A DNA stretch of 64,000 bases from Nymphaea colorata. Lineage: Eukaryota; Streptophyta; Magnoliopsida; Nymphaeales; Nymphaeaceae. The first letter of the stretch is position 1. The number at the start of each line of letters is the position of its first letter. The notes under the pieces are model-generated. The model worked only from the letters and a program-made list of their open reading frames with translations, was not told where the DNA came from and ran no database searches. This document shows positions 22,347 to 33,298 of this stretch, piece after piece. Location: assembly GCF_008831285.2 (NCBI RefSeq), contig NC_045146.1, positions 20,329,149 to 20,393,148 of the forward strand. Reading direction: 5' to 3'. The translations under genes and the position numbers were made by a program.

Positions 22347-24929
22347 ACTCCAAAAGCTTGATTTAGAGGCAAAACCAAGTTTTGCTTCTAAAACCTGGTT
22401 TTGGAATGTCATCCAAATGCTTGACTCCACTTACATGAGAAGTTGGAGCAATTCCTTGTCTAAATTCGTAACCGAAGGCAAAAGGTTTAGGTTTAAGCGT
22501 TGTGCCACTTACCAAACCCTTTGCAAAATGAATAAAATGCCGTAGCACCTAGCGAAACAAACGGGGTCTTAGAGATGAAACATGATCGTAAAAACTGGTG
22601 GTCTGAACCTAGCCTGTATGCAGCCTTAATGAAGAGCCATGAGCAGTCTTCTTTTGTGCTTGCTCTTTAATGTATTTGCTGAAAATTTGAAATTATTTGA
22701 GTGAATCTCTCTCTTTTTGTCATAATTTAAGCATGCCCATACTTGTCTATCTAACAATAAGAACACTAGTTGTGTACACGGTTAGATTTTGGTAGATCAC
22801 TCATGCTGAAAGTTACTTCATATTTGATTATTTGAGTCTTGCAATTGTATTAATCAGATATTTTAATGTTACAACAGCCGTTATTTTTTACGATACATTA
22901 AACTCAAAAATTGATGGACTTAACATATTTGTCCTATAAAACCACTCCTAAAATCATGCCTATGGGGCTAAATAGGGAACACAATAATTATTTTGATAAA
23001 CTATTTTTAAATGGTCTGATTTCTGCCCCCTGTACCTCCTCTCTCTCTCTCTCTCTCGACTTTTCATCTTTTCCTTTTTTTCCTTTTTGTCCTGCTATAC
23101 ATCTTGAGGAAAAGGGCCTGAAAAAAGTACTGGCCTGAAAATGGAACTGATTTCTCTCATTTCTCAAATATAAATGCACAGAAACAGAGGCACAAGTTGA
23201 TTTACTTGGATTGCGGCAACTTAAATGTGTCAGTTTGATGGTTTCTTTCAAAAACCTATATCCGCATATGTAGAGGATCCCAGAACCACTACAATATAGA
23301 AAATAAACCATGATTTTTCAACACCGGTATCAGATTTTGTAAACCAAAATTCAGCTTCCAATAACGATGAATCTGTTATACGATTAAATTCTCTGGGAAG
23401 TAGGGCATGGTGTAGGAATTGCATAGTCTAAGGTATACAGGTAGATGTGCTTACAAATAAGGGACAGCAAGCGGGAGTGCTTTGTCGTTACCTATATTAG
23501 TGATCCCTGGATGTCATCTCCTAGACATTAAAAAAAAACAAAAACAAAAACAAAACAAAAATCTTGAACTTGAAAACTCTAGATCGGCCGAACCTTATGT
23601 CTCTACTGCAACAGGTAGTTGGCGCATTATTTGAGTTCTCATCTCTTCAACTACCGTGGAGAGATTTGGAGCTGCTAAAACTCACCTCGTCTCCTGTCAC
23701 TTTTCAAAGTAAGCAGTTTCTTCCAGGTCATCGTGGATGTTGCGGAATCGTTGAATCCCATCCAACGACCGGCGAGAAAAGTGCAAGAGAACATCTTTTG
23801 TTTACTGAAATATTTTATTTAGACTTTCGTCTTTTACTCTCTCTGTAGTTGATTATGCATTGGCATTGAGGAGATTTGCCCGGGCTTTTCTTCTAATTGG
23901 GAATGAAGGGGCAATATTTTGACTGATCACATGAAAGAACCTCGGTAAAATTGTGGGGCAATTTCCATTTTTGAAGCCAATTAACAAGTCGCCACTCGGT
24001 TTTCATGAACAACGATAGTTACAGCCTGTTTCTTGGAGTACCGAATTGTGGCATTGAAAAGTCAGATAGGCATGCATGCATGCATTTTGCCACTATTGCA
24101 GTACAGCATTTACATGTCCCAAGGTTATGAACCATTAGAAGTTAGTTTATCTAAGTTATGAATTTTCTGCAAAGGTGCAAGAGTGCCTTTTTCAACTGAC
24201 CCGGAGCGGCTTAGAATCTGCAAAGAGACACGGTATGAGTAATCAGCGGTTTGCCTACACATCAAAAATATCAAATGGTACGTCTTACATTGCAAGCTCT
24301 GAATTGCGTTTCAGGTCAACCACTCAACTAACTTCTGATTTGTAGGTAAACTTCTGATGCCATGCTTACCAGTAGGATGCCACTATGATGGTAAATTGTG
24401 TAAGCTAAAGGCCCAAGAAAGCTTATAATTGGGCACCAAACAGAGTTGATATGGCTTTTGTCAATTCTGTAGCTCAAACTGGAAAGAGCTTATAAATGAA
24501 GCACCCAACCTTCGACCAACCAGCTACACTAGGACTTCAAGTGGTACATTATGTAGTCCAAAGGCGACGACCTTCATAATGAAGCACCAAACCAATCTGA
24601 CCTTCTTAATGGCTTCGGGTAGCGGTCTATTCTATAAATCATTAAGATGCGAACTGCAAGTTAGAAGCGCCTACGCTTGGCCAGGCATCCGGCTTGATGC
24701 AGGTCTTCGATTAGATTCGATCGGGAGTTCAAAAATCGATACCTCGTCTTATCTGTAAAAGGAAAAATGAAGGCGCGCACTGAAACCAACTTTTTAACCT
24801 TATTGATTATTTTTTTAATGTTTGCCTCTTATGGCAGACTAGACCCCGGCCAGTTCGCTAAGAATTAGGTGAACAATCGCCCTGTTAGCTGAACTTCCAA
24901 CCAACCACAATCACATTAATTAGTCTCTC

Positions 24930-24937
24930 AATATAAG
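24930..24937 (+). promoter_or_regulatory. TATA-like box of the DUF538 gene
   Basis: AATATAAG lies about 90 bp upstream of the ATG at 25024, a plausible distance given a 5' UTR of about 60 nt. Confidence 0.45.
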
Positions 24938-25023
24938 CACATACCCTGAACATTCATCTACTTCTTACACACAATCAAAACGCAGATCAAAGGCAAACAA
25001 GGAGAGGGCCTCTTGAGTTCTTC

Positions 25024-25488
25024 ATGGCCGCCCTCGTGTTGAGCGAGCAGAAAACGTTGAGCGACCTAAAGGCTGGTGGGGAGGTGGTTTATGGGGCAGA
25101 AGAGTGCTACCGCCACTCCCTGGAGCTTCTGGAGGAGCTGGGGTTCCCTAAGGGAGTGCTTCCTCTCAAGAACTTGGAGGAGTGTGGGAGGGTCAGGGAG
25201 ACGGGGTTTGTGTGGATGAAGCAGAAGGAGCCGTATGAGCACTACTTCAAAGGCACGAGCAGCAAGGTGAGCTACGCCACGGAGGTGACGGCGTACATAG
25301 AGAAGCACAAGATGAAGAAGATGACGGGCGTGAAGACCAAGCAGATCCTTCTATGGATTCCGCTGACGGAGATGAGCATCGACGACCCCACCAGCAAGAA
25401 GATCTACTTCAAGACGTCGATGGGGGTGGGGCGCTCTTTCCCCTTCTCTGCTTTCGACTGTGAGGAGGAGGAGAACGGAAATCAGTGA
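25024..25488 (+). CDS. DUF538 family protein (SVB-like)
   Basis: Intronless gene of 154 codons. The first in-frame ATG follows a leader with no nearer start. The protein has the DUF538 pattern: an N-terminal helix region with AEECYRHSLELLEELGFPKG, VLPLKNLEECGRVRETGFVW, KVSYATEVTAYIEKHKMKKM, TGVKTKQILLWIPLTEM and a C-terminal FKTSMGVGRSFPFSAFDCEE. It lacks the signal peptide found in many DUF538 members. In this it resembles the cytosolic group that includes Arabidopsis SVB, whose mutant has altered trichome branching; the biochemical role of the family is not settled. The length is normal and no frame damage is seen. A TATA-like box lies about 90 bp upstream. The nearest gene is the 6PGL gene on the opposite strand 3 kb away. 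Confidence 0.93.
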   Translation: MAALVLSEQKTLSDLKAGGEVVYGAEECYRHSLELLEELGFPKGVLPLKNLEECGRVRETGFVWMKQKEPYEHYFKGTSSKVSYATEVTAYIEKHKMKKMTGVKTKQILLWIPLTEMSIDDPTSKKIYFKTSMGVGRSFPFSAFDCEEEENGNQ

Positions 25489-26687
25489 GCCAAACCCACG
25501 GATTGGTCTCCCTCGGATCTCATTGAGATCACATGAGTCGTACCATAGAATAAGCCTGTTTGAGTGCCACGTTATCCATCGTTGTCCTGCATCCTACATT
25601 CTGTATGTCTTCTTCTTCGTCCATTTTATGCGTCGTCTTGTGGCCCTTATGTTTGCTTACTTATCATTTGGTCAAGGAATACCAGTTAATGTAAAAGTCT
25701 GTTCTTTCTGCAAAAATTATTGAGATAGACAAAGCTTGATAACAACAGGGGAGTTCAGAGTTGTGAAAGGTGTTGCGAACTTGAGCAATATACCATCTTG
25801 AAACCGGAACCTTCTAATACTGTTATCCCATGGTATGATGAGACTCTCCCGAGTTTACCTTCCAGAGGCAGGCCCTTTCAGTGCTCTAGTCTTCCAAGTT
25901 TTCTTTGTTACTTAAAAATAATCATGATAGCTAAATTTCATCAATACAAATTAAACTAGGTTCGTTCTTGTTAAATAAGTGTTACGTTTGAGTGACCCAT
26001 GAAATCTGTCAACTTAGGTTGTGATTTTGCCGTGTGAGATGAGAAAACTTACTTTCTGCAAATTTTTTCGGCTTAACTTGCTAAAACCATCGATTTCTCT
26101 CTTTTAATTAATTATTCACCAAATGCTTCGCCAATCTGCAGAATCAAATTTGGGTTTCTCCAGAGTCGAGACCTTTTTAAATCAAAGTGTCATTTTGTAT
26201 TAATATGGAATTTAGACATAAAACGGGTCAAGGCTTTCGTATTCCTTCATGTTTGGTTACCATAGGTTGCAATCTAAAAGTAGACCAATAGCTTCAATGA
26301 AAACTGACAAGTTATAGCTATCCTGATGGTTCTTAGCCATCCTGCGGTTGACTGAGTCAAGGTTCGATTTTCATAAAAGTTCAGGTTCTAAAAGGTAGCT
26401 CAGATATTTCCGGAACCCTTGCGTGGAGATTTAAATTTGGTCTAAAAGTTGGTTGAAAGTCACTTTATCGTTTATACTTAAAAAAAGTGTATATACAGAA
26501 GCCCTCAATAAATGGTCGACAATAACTTTAACATAAAATATGGCTTCCTACCATTGCCATTTGCTTCTAACTGCCGTAAGCTACTCCAGTTTCAGAACAA
26601 AAATAAGGATAAAGCTTAACCGTTGTAAAATCCTAATAAAAACAATACCCAAACACTAAATATAACGACACCCAAACACGAAAGTTG

Positions 26688-26963
26688 CATTTGATAACCT
26701 AGGGTCTCAGATCCCAGGTGGGATTTACTGCACAAATCTGATGTTTGTCAAACTACAGATTTAAGAACTGTAGATTGGATCTGAAAATGCTGAAATCCAT
26801 GGATCTCAAATAGGAGGGAGAGAGTTTGACTTGAAGGAGTAAACAGGGGAGGGGAGAGAGAGAAGGCTGACGGAGTGCATCAAACGTAAGATTTTAAAAC
26901 CTCAGATGCCAGATCCGATGTTCTAAAATTAAACCTAGATCTAAGATCCGAGGCAATCAAATG
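26688..26963. mobile_element. 276-bp MITE with about 28-bp terminal inverted repeats
   Basis: The left end CATTTGATAACCTAGGGTCT.. (26688-26716) and the reverse complement of the right end CATTTGATTGCCTCGGATCT.. (26963-26935) match over about 28 bp with few differences and one gap. There is no coding capacity, and internal GA-rich sequence is present. Size and TIRs fit a DNA-transposon-derived MITE. I could not confirm the target duplication, so the superfamily is open. Confidence 0.65.
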
Positions 26964-27471
26964 GAACCCCCATGGCTAGGGCAGGCATTTTTCATGTGGA
27001 ACCTAAATTGTGCTACAAAACTTCGTCTAAAATTGGTAACGTGAATATTTACAAAACAAAGATAGTAAAGGTGGATTTTCAAGATTCAACCGAACGAAAC
27101 AAAGGTATATGTCTGGGACATGTAAGACTCAAGCACGTAAATCCAAATCTAACTTGAAACTCACGAGGGAGCCTTCTGTAAAGTTAGCTTTGATAATTAT
27201 GGTATACAGAAATGGCGTGACACAATCAGAACACGAACCTAGGTTATTCTGGTAGAACACCCAAAGGCTAAATGTCACAAATCCAGATAAGACATGATTG
27301 GAGATAGTTTATCATAACCTTGAGAAAAAAAATGGACAAAAAGACGTGCATTAATATTAGATGATAAACCGTCACAATACTTTTCTTAACCGTTGAACTA
27401 AAAAAAGATCAAAGGTTGATACTGTTCTTTATCCATCTAACATCAAAGTGTCTAACATATACCAGCTTCTC

Positions 27472-27581
<110 letters not shown>

Positions 27582-28376
27582 AATAATATGTAACGATTGT
27601 TCGTGAAAGCCCCAAGAGAACCGCTATAGCTGATTGGGCCAACGGCTACAAAAATATAGTATGTTTAAACTCTTATTTTTGCAGTATAATGTAAGAAAAT
27701 AATCAACGAACTTTCCGTACGAACTTTCTGTTCTCCAGCAGCAACAAAGAAACTTCAAGTAGAACAATACGAGTTGCCAAAGAAACATAAGACTGCATTT
27801 TTCAAGAGGTTGTGAACTTTATCACTGTTAAATAACAGAAACATATTAAACCATTGAGTAATATGATGCCTTTACAATATCATGGTGAAACTACAGAACC
27901 ATGATTGCTAATGACCAAGAAGGACTAGAGTCTGATTATTTTTTAATTTTCAATGCCAATACCTACCAAATACCCCCAACAATACTGAACTCTTCACCTA
28001 ATTCAACTTGGAAGACCACAGACAGATTGGGTAAGATAATCGTCCAGAGGTTAATGTTGCATGTTGATAAATGACAGGTAACAACCCATCCAAGCATATT
28101 TATCATGATATTCTCAAGTTCAAGAAGAGATCGCATCCACCATTTCTATCACATGATTTTGACAATCATATGGTTAATGTCAAGATCTGAGACATTTCAT
28201 CTTGGTCCCTTACTTGGCATGTGGATTTACCATTGAGAAAAAACACTGAGATTTGTCAAAATTCCTCCTTGCATAAAGAACAGGATAGGAACGTAAACCA
28301 CCATCTGATGAAAGTCGCTACAAAATATTTCATAACCTTACAAAGCTAAAGCACCAGCCAGACGTTAAGAAAATAC

Positions 28377-28541
28377 TTTATTCTACTGAAGCCAAATTTC
28401 ATGTTGGTGCCAGACTGATAGGGGACAACCAAACTACCAAAGAGATGAAGATCCTTGGAACTTTTATTCTACTGAAGCCAAATGGCATGCTGACGGTACG
28501 CTCATAACAAGACACACACTTAAAGAGATGAAGATCCTTGC
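28377..28541. repeat. Diverged tandem duplication at the 6PGL stop codon
   Basis: TTTATTCTACTGAAGCCAAA occurs at 28377 and 28463 (86 bp apart). AAAGAGATGAAGATCCTTG occurs at 28439 and 28522 (83 bp apart). The higher copy overlaps the last codons and stop of 6PGL. Confidence 0.85.
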
Positions 28542-30411
28542 AGCAATGAAGAAGCCGCTTTGTCTGCAAACCAGGAAAGCTCACCTTCAGGGGAAACCAT
28601 TTGAACTGGCAGTGGGTCAGGACGGTCCACGTCTTCCAAAGCGGTTCTCAAGGTATCAGCTTTTCCACTCCCAGTTACTACAATTCCGATGTTAGACGCA
28701 GAATTAATGACAGGAAAAGTGAAAGTTATCCGTTCTGGGGGTGGTTTAGGAGAGTCCCTCAGAAAGGTAACCCAGCGTTCACTCTCCTTAAGAAGTGGAT
28801 GCCCAGGGAAAAGAGATGCCACGTGACCATCGGGACCCATTCCCAACAAAATGAGATCGAATTTTGGGAAACAGCTTTCAGAGGACAGCGCAACCACTTC
28901 TGACTTGACAAGCTGCCTCAGGCCAGTCTCATAATCTTCAGCAGCAGCCTCAGCAGAGAGCGAATCATTGATGGCACAAACGTTACTCGGGAGAATGGGA
29001 ACCTAAAATTCAACCAAAAGAATTACCAATTATAATTAGCTGTAGACAAGCCATGGCAAAGCTTGCAATCTTAGCAGAACACACTAAACGATCATACCTG
29101 AGATTGTGTATCAACTATCAAGTGTTCAAATTAACAACAAAAGAAGAGGGTGAAACAGGACTGTCAAGCTTAGACAAAGTTCATAACAAGCCCAATGACA
29201 TGTTGGCCGTCAGAACTGCAGACCCAATTCCCAACCTTAGTCTACATCGCACTAGTTCGTCAAAAGTCCATCAAAGTGATTCGTCGTAATTGAGAGCAAC
29301 AATAGAACCGATTGACGACCCATTTTCTGCTACGAAACACATGTAGGAAGTGATTTTCAAGCAAGGAGACAACTTTCTTTCAATTTGACAAACGCCATTC
29401 AGCAAACCATAAAGAGGAAACGACTCGCAGGCTCGCACAGAATAGATAAAACAAATAAGTGAAGGAGGTGCCCCGGAATCTACATTGAACAATTGAAGAA
29501 GTGTTGATCCTTCCTGTTCATGATATGAGCAATTTCTCCGTGAAAATCATAACACCACAGAACACAGAGACCAATAACAACTGATATTCTTTGCGACATA
29601 TAACAGATAAAACAAATAAGTGAAAAAGGGTTGATCGGAATCTACATTAGACAATGGAAAAGCACAGGTCCTTCATATTCACGATATGAGCAATTTCTCC
29701 GTCTTGATAACACCAAACCGAACTAAACTCATAACATCACAGCATATAGAGATTAAAACAACAGATATATTAAGAAAAACTGCTAAAGATACTACCTTGG
29801 AGAGGAAAGCATCATAGGCGAGCTTGTAGTTGCTGTCAGGATGATCCTTGGGGACCACCCTCTCGTCCACCCAGAAAACGTGCCATCGAGACCACTTGGT
29901 CGCGCCCAAGTAAGGCGGCTCCATCAGTTTCCTGCAAATCCACAAAATGCAATTCGGACAAAGAGGAGACATCCCCAAACCCCAAATAGGCAAGAAGAAG
30001 AAACGAGAGATTGAAGCCGTCATCCCTACCTCTCAGACTAAGATTTTACCTCAGGGTTTTGATGAGAGAGCCGCCAGAGAGGACCAGAGTGAATGCTCCT
30101 CTCTCCTCAACAAACTTCTCCGATAACCGCGAAACGTACTCCGCCAAGCTCTCCGATAGCTCTTCCTCGCTCCCGAAAACGAGCAGTTTCGGCTCCCCTT
30201 TTGCTGTCGTCGCTGCCGCCATTGGAGGATGCGCTTTCAGGTGGAACTTCTCCGCCGTTCTCGAGGATTTGCAGACGCGGGGTCCAAGAAGAGGGAAACG
30301 GCTTCCGGCAGGAATGGATTCCCGGAAAACGGAAGCTCGGGAAACGGGACGGCGTATTGATCCTAGGGGGACGGAAATGGATCCAGAGGAGACGGTGGAC
30401 GCGAGAATCAT
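28520..30411 (-). CDS. PGL: 6-phosphogluconolactonase, probably plastid-targeted
   Basis: Hydrolyses 6-phosphogluconolactone to 6-phosphogluconate, step two of the oxidative pentose phosphate pathway. Exons on the minus strand: 30411-30050, 29931-29796 and 29002-28520, with GT..AG borders and consistent phases, giving 326 residues. Family motifs: VLSGGSLIKTLR (about 110-121), FWVDERVV (about 140-147) and LLGMGPDGHVASLFPGH (about 218-234, with the conserved Asp and His). The first ATG gives about 70 extra Ser/Arg-rich, acid-poor residues before MAAATTAKGEPKLLVF. This looks like a chloroplast transit peptide, and the internal Met would give a cytosolic form. The protein ends in SSL, which might act as a weak peroxisomal signal. 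No damage is visible. Intron 2 contains a 161-bp tandem duplication. Confidence 0.95.
29444..29760. repeat. Diverged tandem duplication (about 161 bp) in 6PGL intron 2
   Basis: AGATAAAACAAATAAGTGAA recurs at 29444 and 29605. ATGAGCAATTTCTCCGT, GGAATCTACATT and AACACCA recur at matching offsets. The copies differ by point changes and small indels. Confidence 0.85.
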
Positions 30412-31293
30412 TGCTCTCGCCCGATGTGTGAGTTAGCACCTGGCGGCCTTGGCGGTCCCACTGTGAAGTAGTCGCCGCCTCGCGTTACCTAACTTCATTT
30501 GGGGCCGGTTTGAAAGTTGGTGCTTATTCCACTTATGTTGTGTGGTTGATGGACCTGAAAAATGTTTTTAGAAAAGTTATTTCTTAGTTTGATGGAATGG
30601 GAAGAAAATGAAAACATGAAAACAAACAAGACCTAACAAAAATATGGCTAAGGTTACCATTTCAGATCGAACAACTTCATGACAAACTACATGCGTTAAA
30701 TATATTAAAAAAACTAAAATTAAAAATTGGCACGCTGAAATGTTACAGTAATGGGAAATTAGGTGAAAAAGGAATAACAATTGGATGTGAAAGATGGGAG
30801 AAAAAAAAGTGAGAAAACAGAGAGAAGAGAAGCACAGAGATTCTGAAGTTGGAACTAGTTATGACAGATCTATACAAGATGACAAGAAAATCGACGTCGC
30901 AACTGACAGCCTATACTTTAACATAGAAACACCATATACGCGTCTTAATGATTTTACAGAAGGAAAAAGTGGAAAATTCAGTTCCTTTACATCTTAAGAA
31001 TGCCTTCCTGTCATAATCCATCTTTAATTCCAACAAAAACCATTCACGTCTGGAAGCCCTAACAGTTTTAAGTTACACGATTATACTAGAATCAACCAGT
31101 CATCGAAGCACTCTGATGTTGGTTCTAGTGGCAAGTTGCATGAGGGCGTAGTTTCTGAAATAAAGATCAATACAAAATTCTCACGAGAGCCAACACTAAA
31201 TTGCAGCAGCCAACTTCGGCACCAAATGCAATTGCCAACTAGCACTTTGCTGCAGAAAATAACCGTGACACATCCAGATCAAGGCTGAGCAGC

Positions 31294-31462
31294 TTAGCTT
31301 CCTGCTGCTGCAAGAATTGGCATAGGCTTCGCATCTTCAACTTTCTCGTGTTCTGGCCATAGAATCTGTCATATAAACCTACATTTGTCGAATGAGGGAT
31401 GAGAGGTAGATCATAAGCATCATATCATTTGTCTTCACAGAGAATGCCTTGATCAACTCATT
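31294..31462 (-). pseudogene. C-terminal relic of 26S proteasome lid subunit RPN8 (PSMD7)
   Basis: Two blocks match the end of plant RPN8. Block one (31462-31385) reads [20 protein letters not shown] then SSLIR. Block two (31365-31294) reads ILWPEHEKVEDAKPMPILAA then AGS and a stop. In intact RPN8 the same segments are joined by about a dozen residues (from my knowledge of the family). Here only about 20 nt lie between them, with a stop and frame change. I found no match to the N-terminal JAB/MPN domain upstream to 33200, so this is a truncated copy. There is no obvious poly(A) tail after the stop, so a retrocopy is not proven. Splicing of the two blocks in a real transcript is possible but unlikely. 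Confidence 0.7.
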
Positions 31463-32130
31463 AGAGTACCGTGATAAAACTTAACAATTGCAGATTGCAA
31501 CACAAGACAATTATGTTTACCAAGTGGTTCAAACTGAAGATGACGGTAGAAGAGCTCGCCCCAAAAATCAAACCCCCAAAAATCGAAACCCAATCCCAAA
31601 AATCAAACCCCCCAAAAAAATCTGTTTATGCAGAAAAACCACTTTAATTAAACCAAAAAATAGCACCAAAGCTAGTCCCCATGAAAACACCAGCAAGAGG
31701 AGGCGGCAAAATCAGCTATAATGCAAGGAAGCAATAAGAAAAGAACCCCAGAAATCCTAATGGAAGCTTTGCAACAGCAAAGTTCTGACTTTCACCGTAC
31801 GAACGCCCTAAGTTGGCAGCACCATCTAAAGAATTCCCACAAGCCACTTCTCTTAACCTGCCCTTCTTCCCTTTTCAGTTCCAGTAACTACCCTACCGAA
31901 CTTACAGAAAACGCTTCTTTCTCCAATGAGAATAACAAACGAAAAAACGCACAAAAGCAATGAAAAGCAATCGATGCAAGTCCAGCTAGAAATCAAGGCA
32001 AACCAACAGATAAAGAACATTTTCTCTAGGGCAGAGTACAAACAGGGGAAAAGAGAAAGGGCAGAAAGGCGAAAAGACGATGGATCAACGACTCCCATTT
32101 TTCGTCTTCACGCAGAGGGAAAAATAGAGA

Positions 32131-32163
32131 GATGCTTCACTTGATCTTAGCCAAAAAGGCCGA
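32131..32163 (-). pseudogene. U2 snRNA 5'-end relic
   Basis: The minus strand reads TCGGCCTTTTTGGCTAAGAT then CAAGTG, the conserved 5' end of U2 snRNA with one extra T. The following branch-site-pairing segment is changed (GAAGCA instead of GTAGTA). Upstream, where U2 has ATACCTTTC, there is GTATC followed by a TC repeat. No plant USE element or correctly placed TATA box was seen, so it is not a working U2 gene. Confidence 0.65.
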
Positions 32164-32165
32164 GC

Positions 32166-32166
<1 letters not shown>

Positions 32167-32199
<33 letters not shown>
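32167..32199. repeat. (GA)n microsatellite
   Basis: About 33 bp of GA next to the U2-like relic. On the minus strand it is a TC expansion inside what would be the U2 5' terminus. Confidence 0.9.
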
Positions 32200-32201
<2 letters not shown>

Positions 32202-32465
32202 CCTCATTAGTTCGCGGTCAGAAGGCGGAAGGGAGACGAAAAGGGAATGCACCGCGTCTGGGGGAATGTTTCTGTTGGACCACTACGCGTCCGTCTGTCT
32301 TCTCCGGCCTCTCGAAACAAGACGGAGAAGGAGAAGGGACGATTCTGAAGAGCTGCTGTGGAGAGTCCGCCGTTTCAACCTTCAACAGGGGAACCAATGT
32401 CGTCGACCCCGGCAGCAGGCGCCTGCCTTGCGAGACTGAAGCCCCAGCGGCCTTTGTTTTTATCT

Positions 32466-32509
32466 CCGGAAATTTATTTCCACCCCCGGGGGTGGAAAGG
32501 AATTTCCGG
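32466..32509. repeat. 44-bp near-perfect palindrome centred on CCCCCGGGGG
   Basis: The arms at 32466-32487 and 32488-32509 pair at 20 of 22 positions with no loop. Sequence runs from CCGGAAATT on the left to AATTTCCGG on the right. It could extrude as a cruciform. Confidence 0.95.
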
Positions 32510-33298
32510 AATAACACTTCGGGAAATCTCTTCACCGGCCACGTTTTCACTCCCTTGTCTGATGGACCTGATTAGTTTTTAAAAATTTGAACGTTTTTCC
32601 ATACACTACAGTGTATTTCTATTGCATCAAACGAGCCTTCTTCTGCCTCGCAAGCTTCATTTTTCTCAAATTTAAGAATACCCGCCATACGTTTCTGAAA
32701 TCTCCCAAACGTCACTGTTAGTTTGTAATCCTTCCTTCTTCGGCAATCAAGATCAGTGTCGGTCCAAAAAAAAAAAGAATGTACCCCACCCACATGGGCT
32801 TGACCCGAACAGGCTTAATAATATATGGTAGGGCTGTTATGGGGTGAAGAATAACTAAAATACCCTTGATGACTAAATGGTGAAGACTCCCATAAAGGCC
32901 AAAAAGAAATCGTGAAAAAAGACAAAAGAAAGGTATTTTTAACGAAACCTAAGGCCTCTTGACCACATATCAGGCAATTTCAGTCATTGGATTGTGTTTA
33001 ATAACTTCGGATTTAAGATTAGTGTATTTTGGTGGAAGATTCTAAGGCTTCTTTTCTCATGATTGATTGATCAGACAAACAACCATACGAGAATGCTCAC
33101 GAGAGCCTAGTTTGAACAACACATCAAACTTAGTTTTGATGCTAAAACAAATGTTGTTAACAAGGTTTTAGCGTCATTTAACGTCTTCGAATGGTAGGTG
33201 AAGGCGAAGCCCGCGGTTCGTTCCTTCCCGCCAATAAAACCTCACCCTCTTAGCCGAAGCCCGTGTGCCCTCTGGGGGAGGGAGAGAGAGAGGGGGAG

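Larger units (their letters stand above)
21438..25023. other. Spacer between gypsy element and DUF538 gene
   Basis: No gene. Plus-strand sequence at 21519-21546 resembles the pol end of a gypsy element, and at 21788-21815 a purine tract followed by TGTAAAATCCC resembles an LTR start, both facing opposite to the element at 16763-21437. A MITE-like piece lies at 22217-22346 and a CT microsatellite at 23040-23057. Confidence 0.45.
30412..33298. other. Divergent spacer between 6PGL and the EMB8-like gene
   Basis: It should contain both promoters. It also holds an RPN8 relic (31294-31462), CCCAAAAATCAAACC-type short repeats (31561-31613), a U2 snRNA-like relic (32131-32163) next to a GA tract (32167-32199), and a 44-bp palindrome (32466-32509). 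No intact gene was found. Confidence 0.6.
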
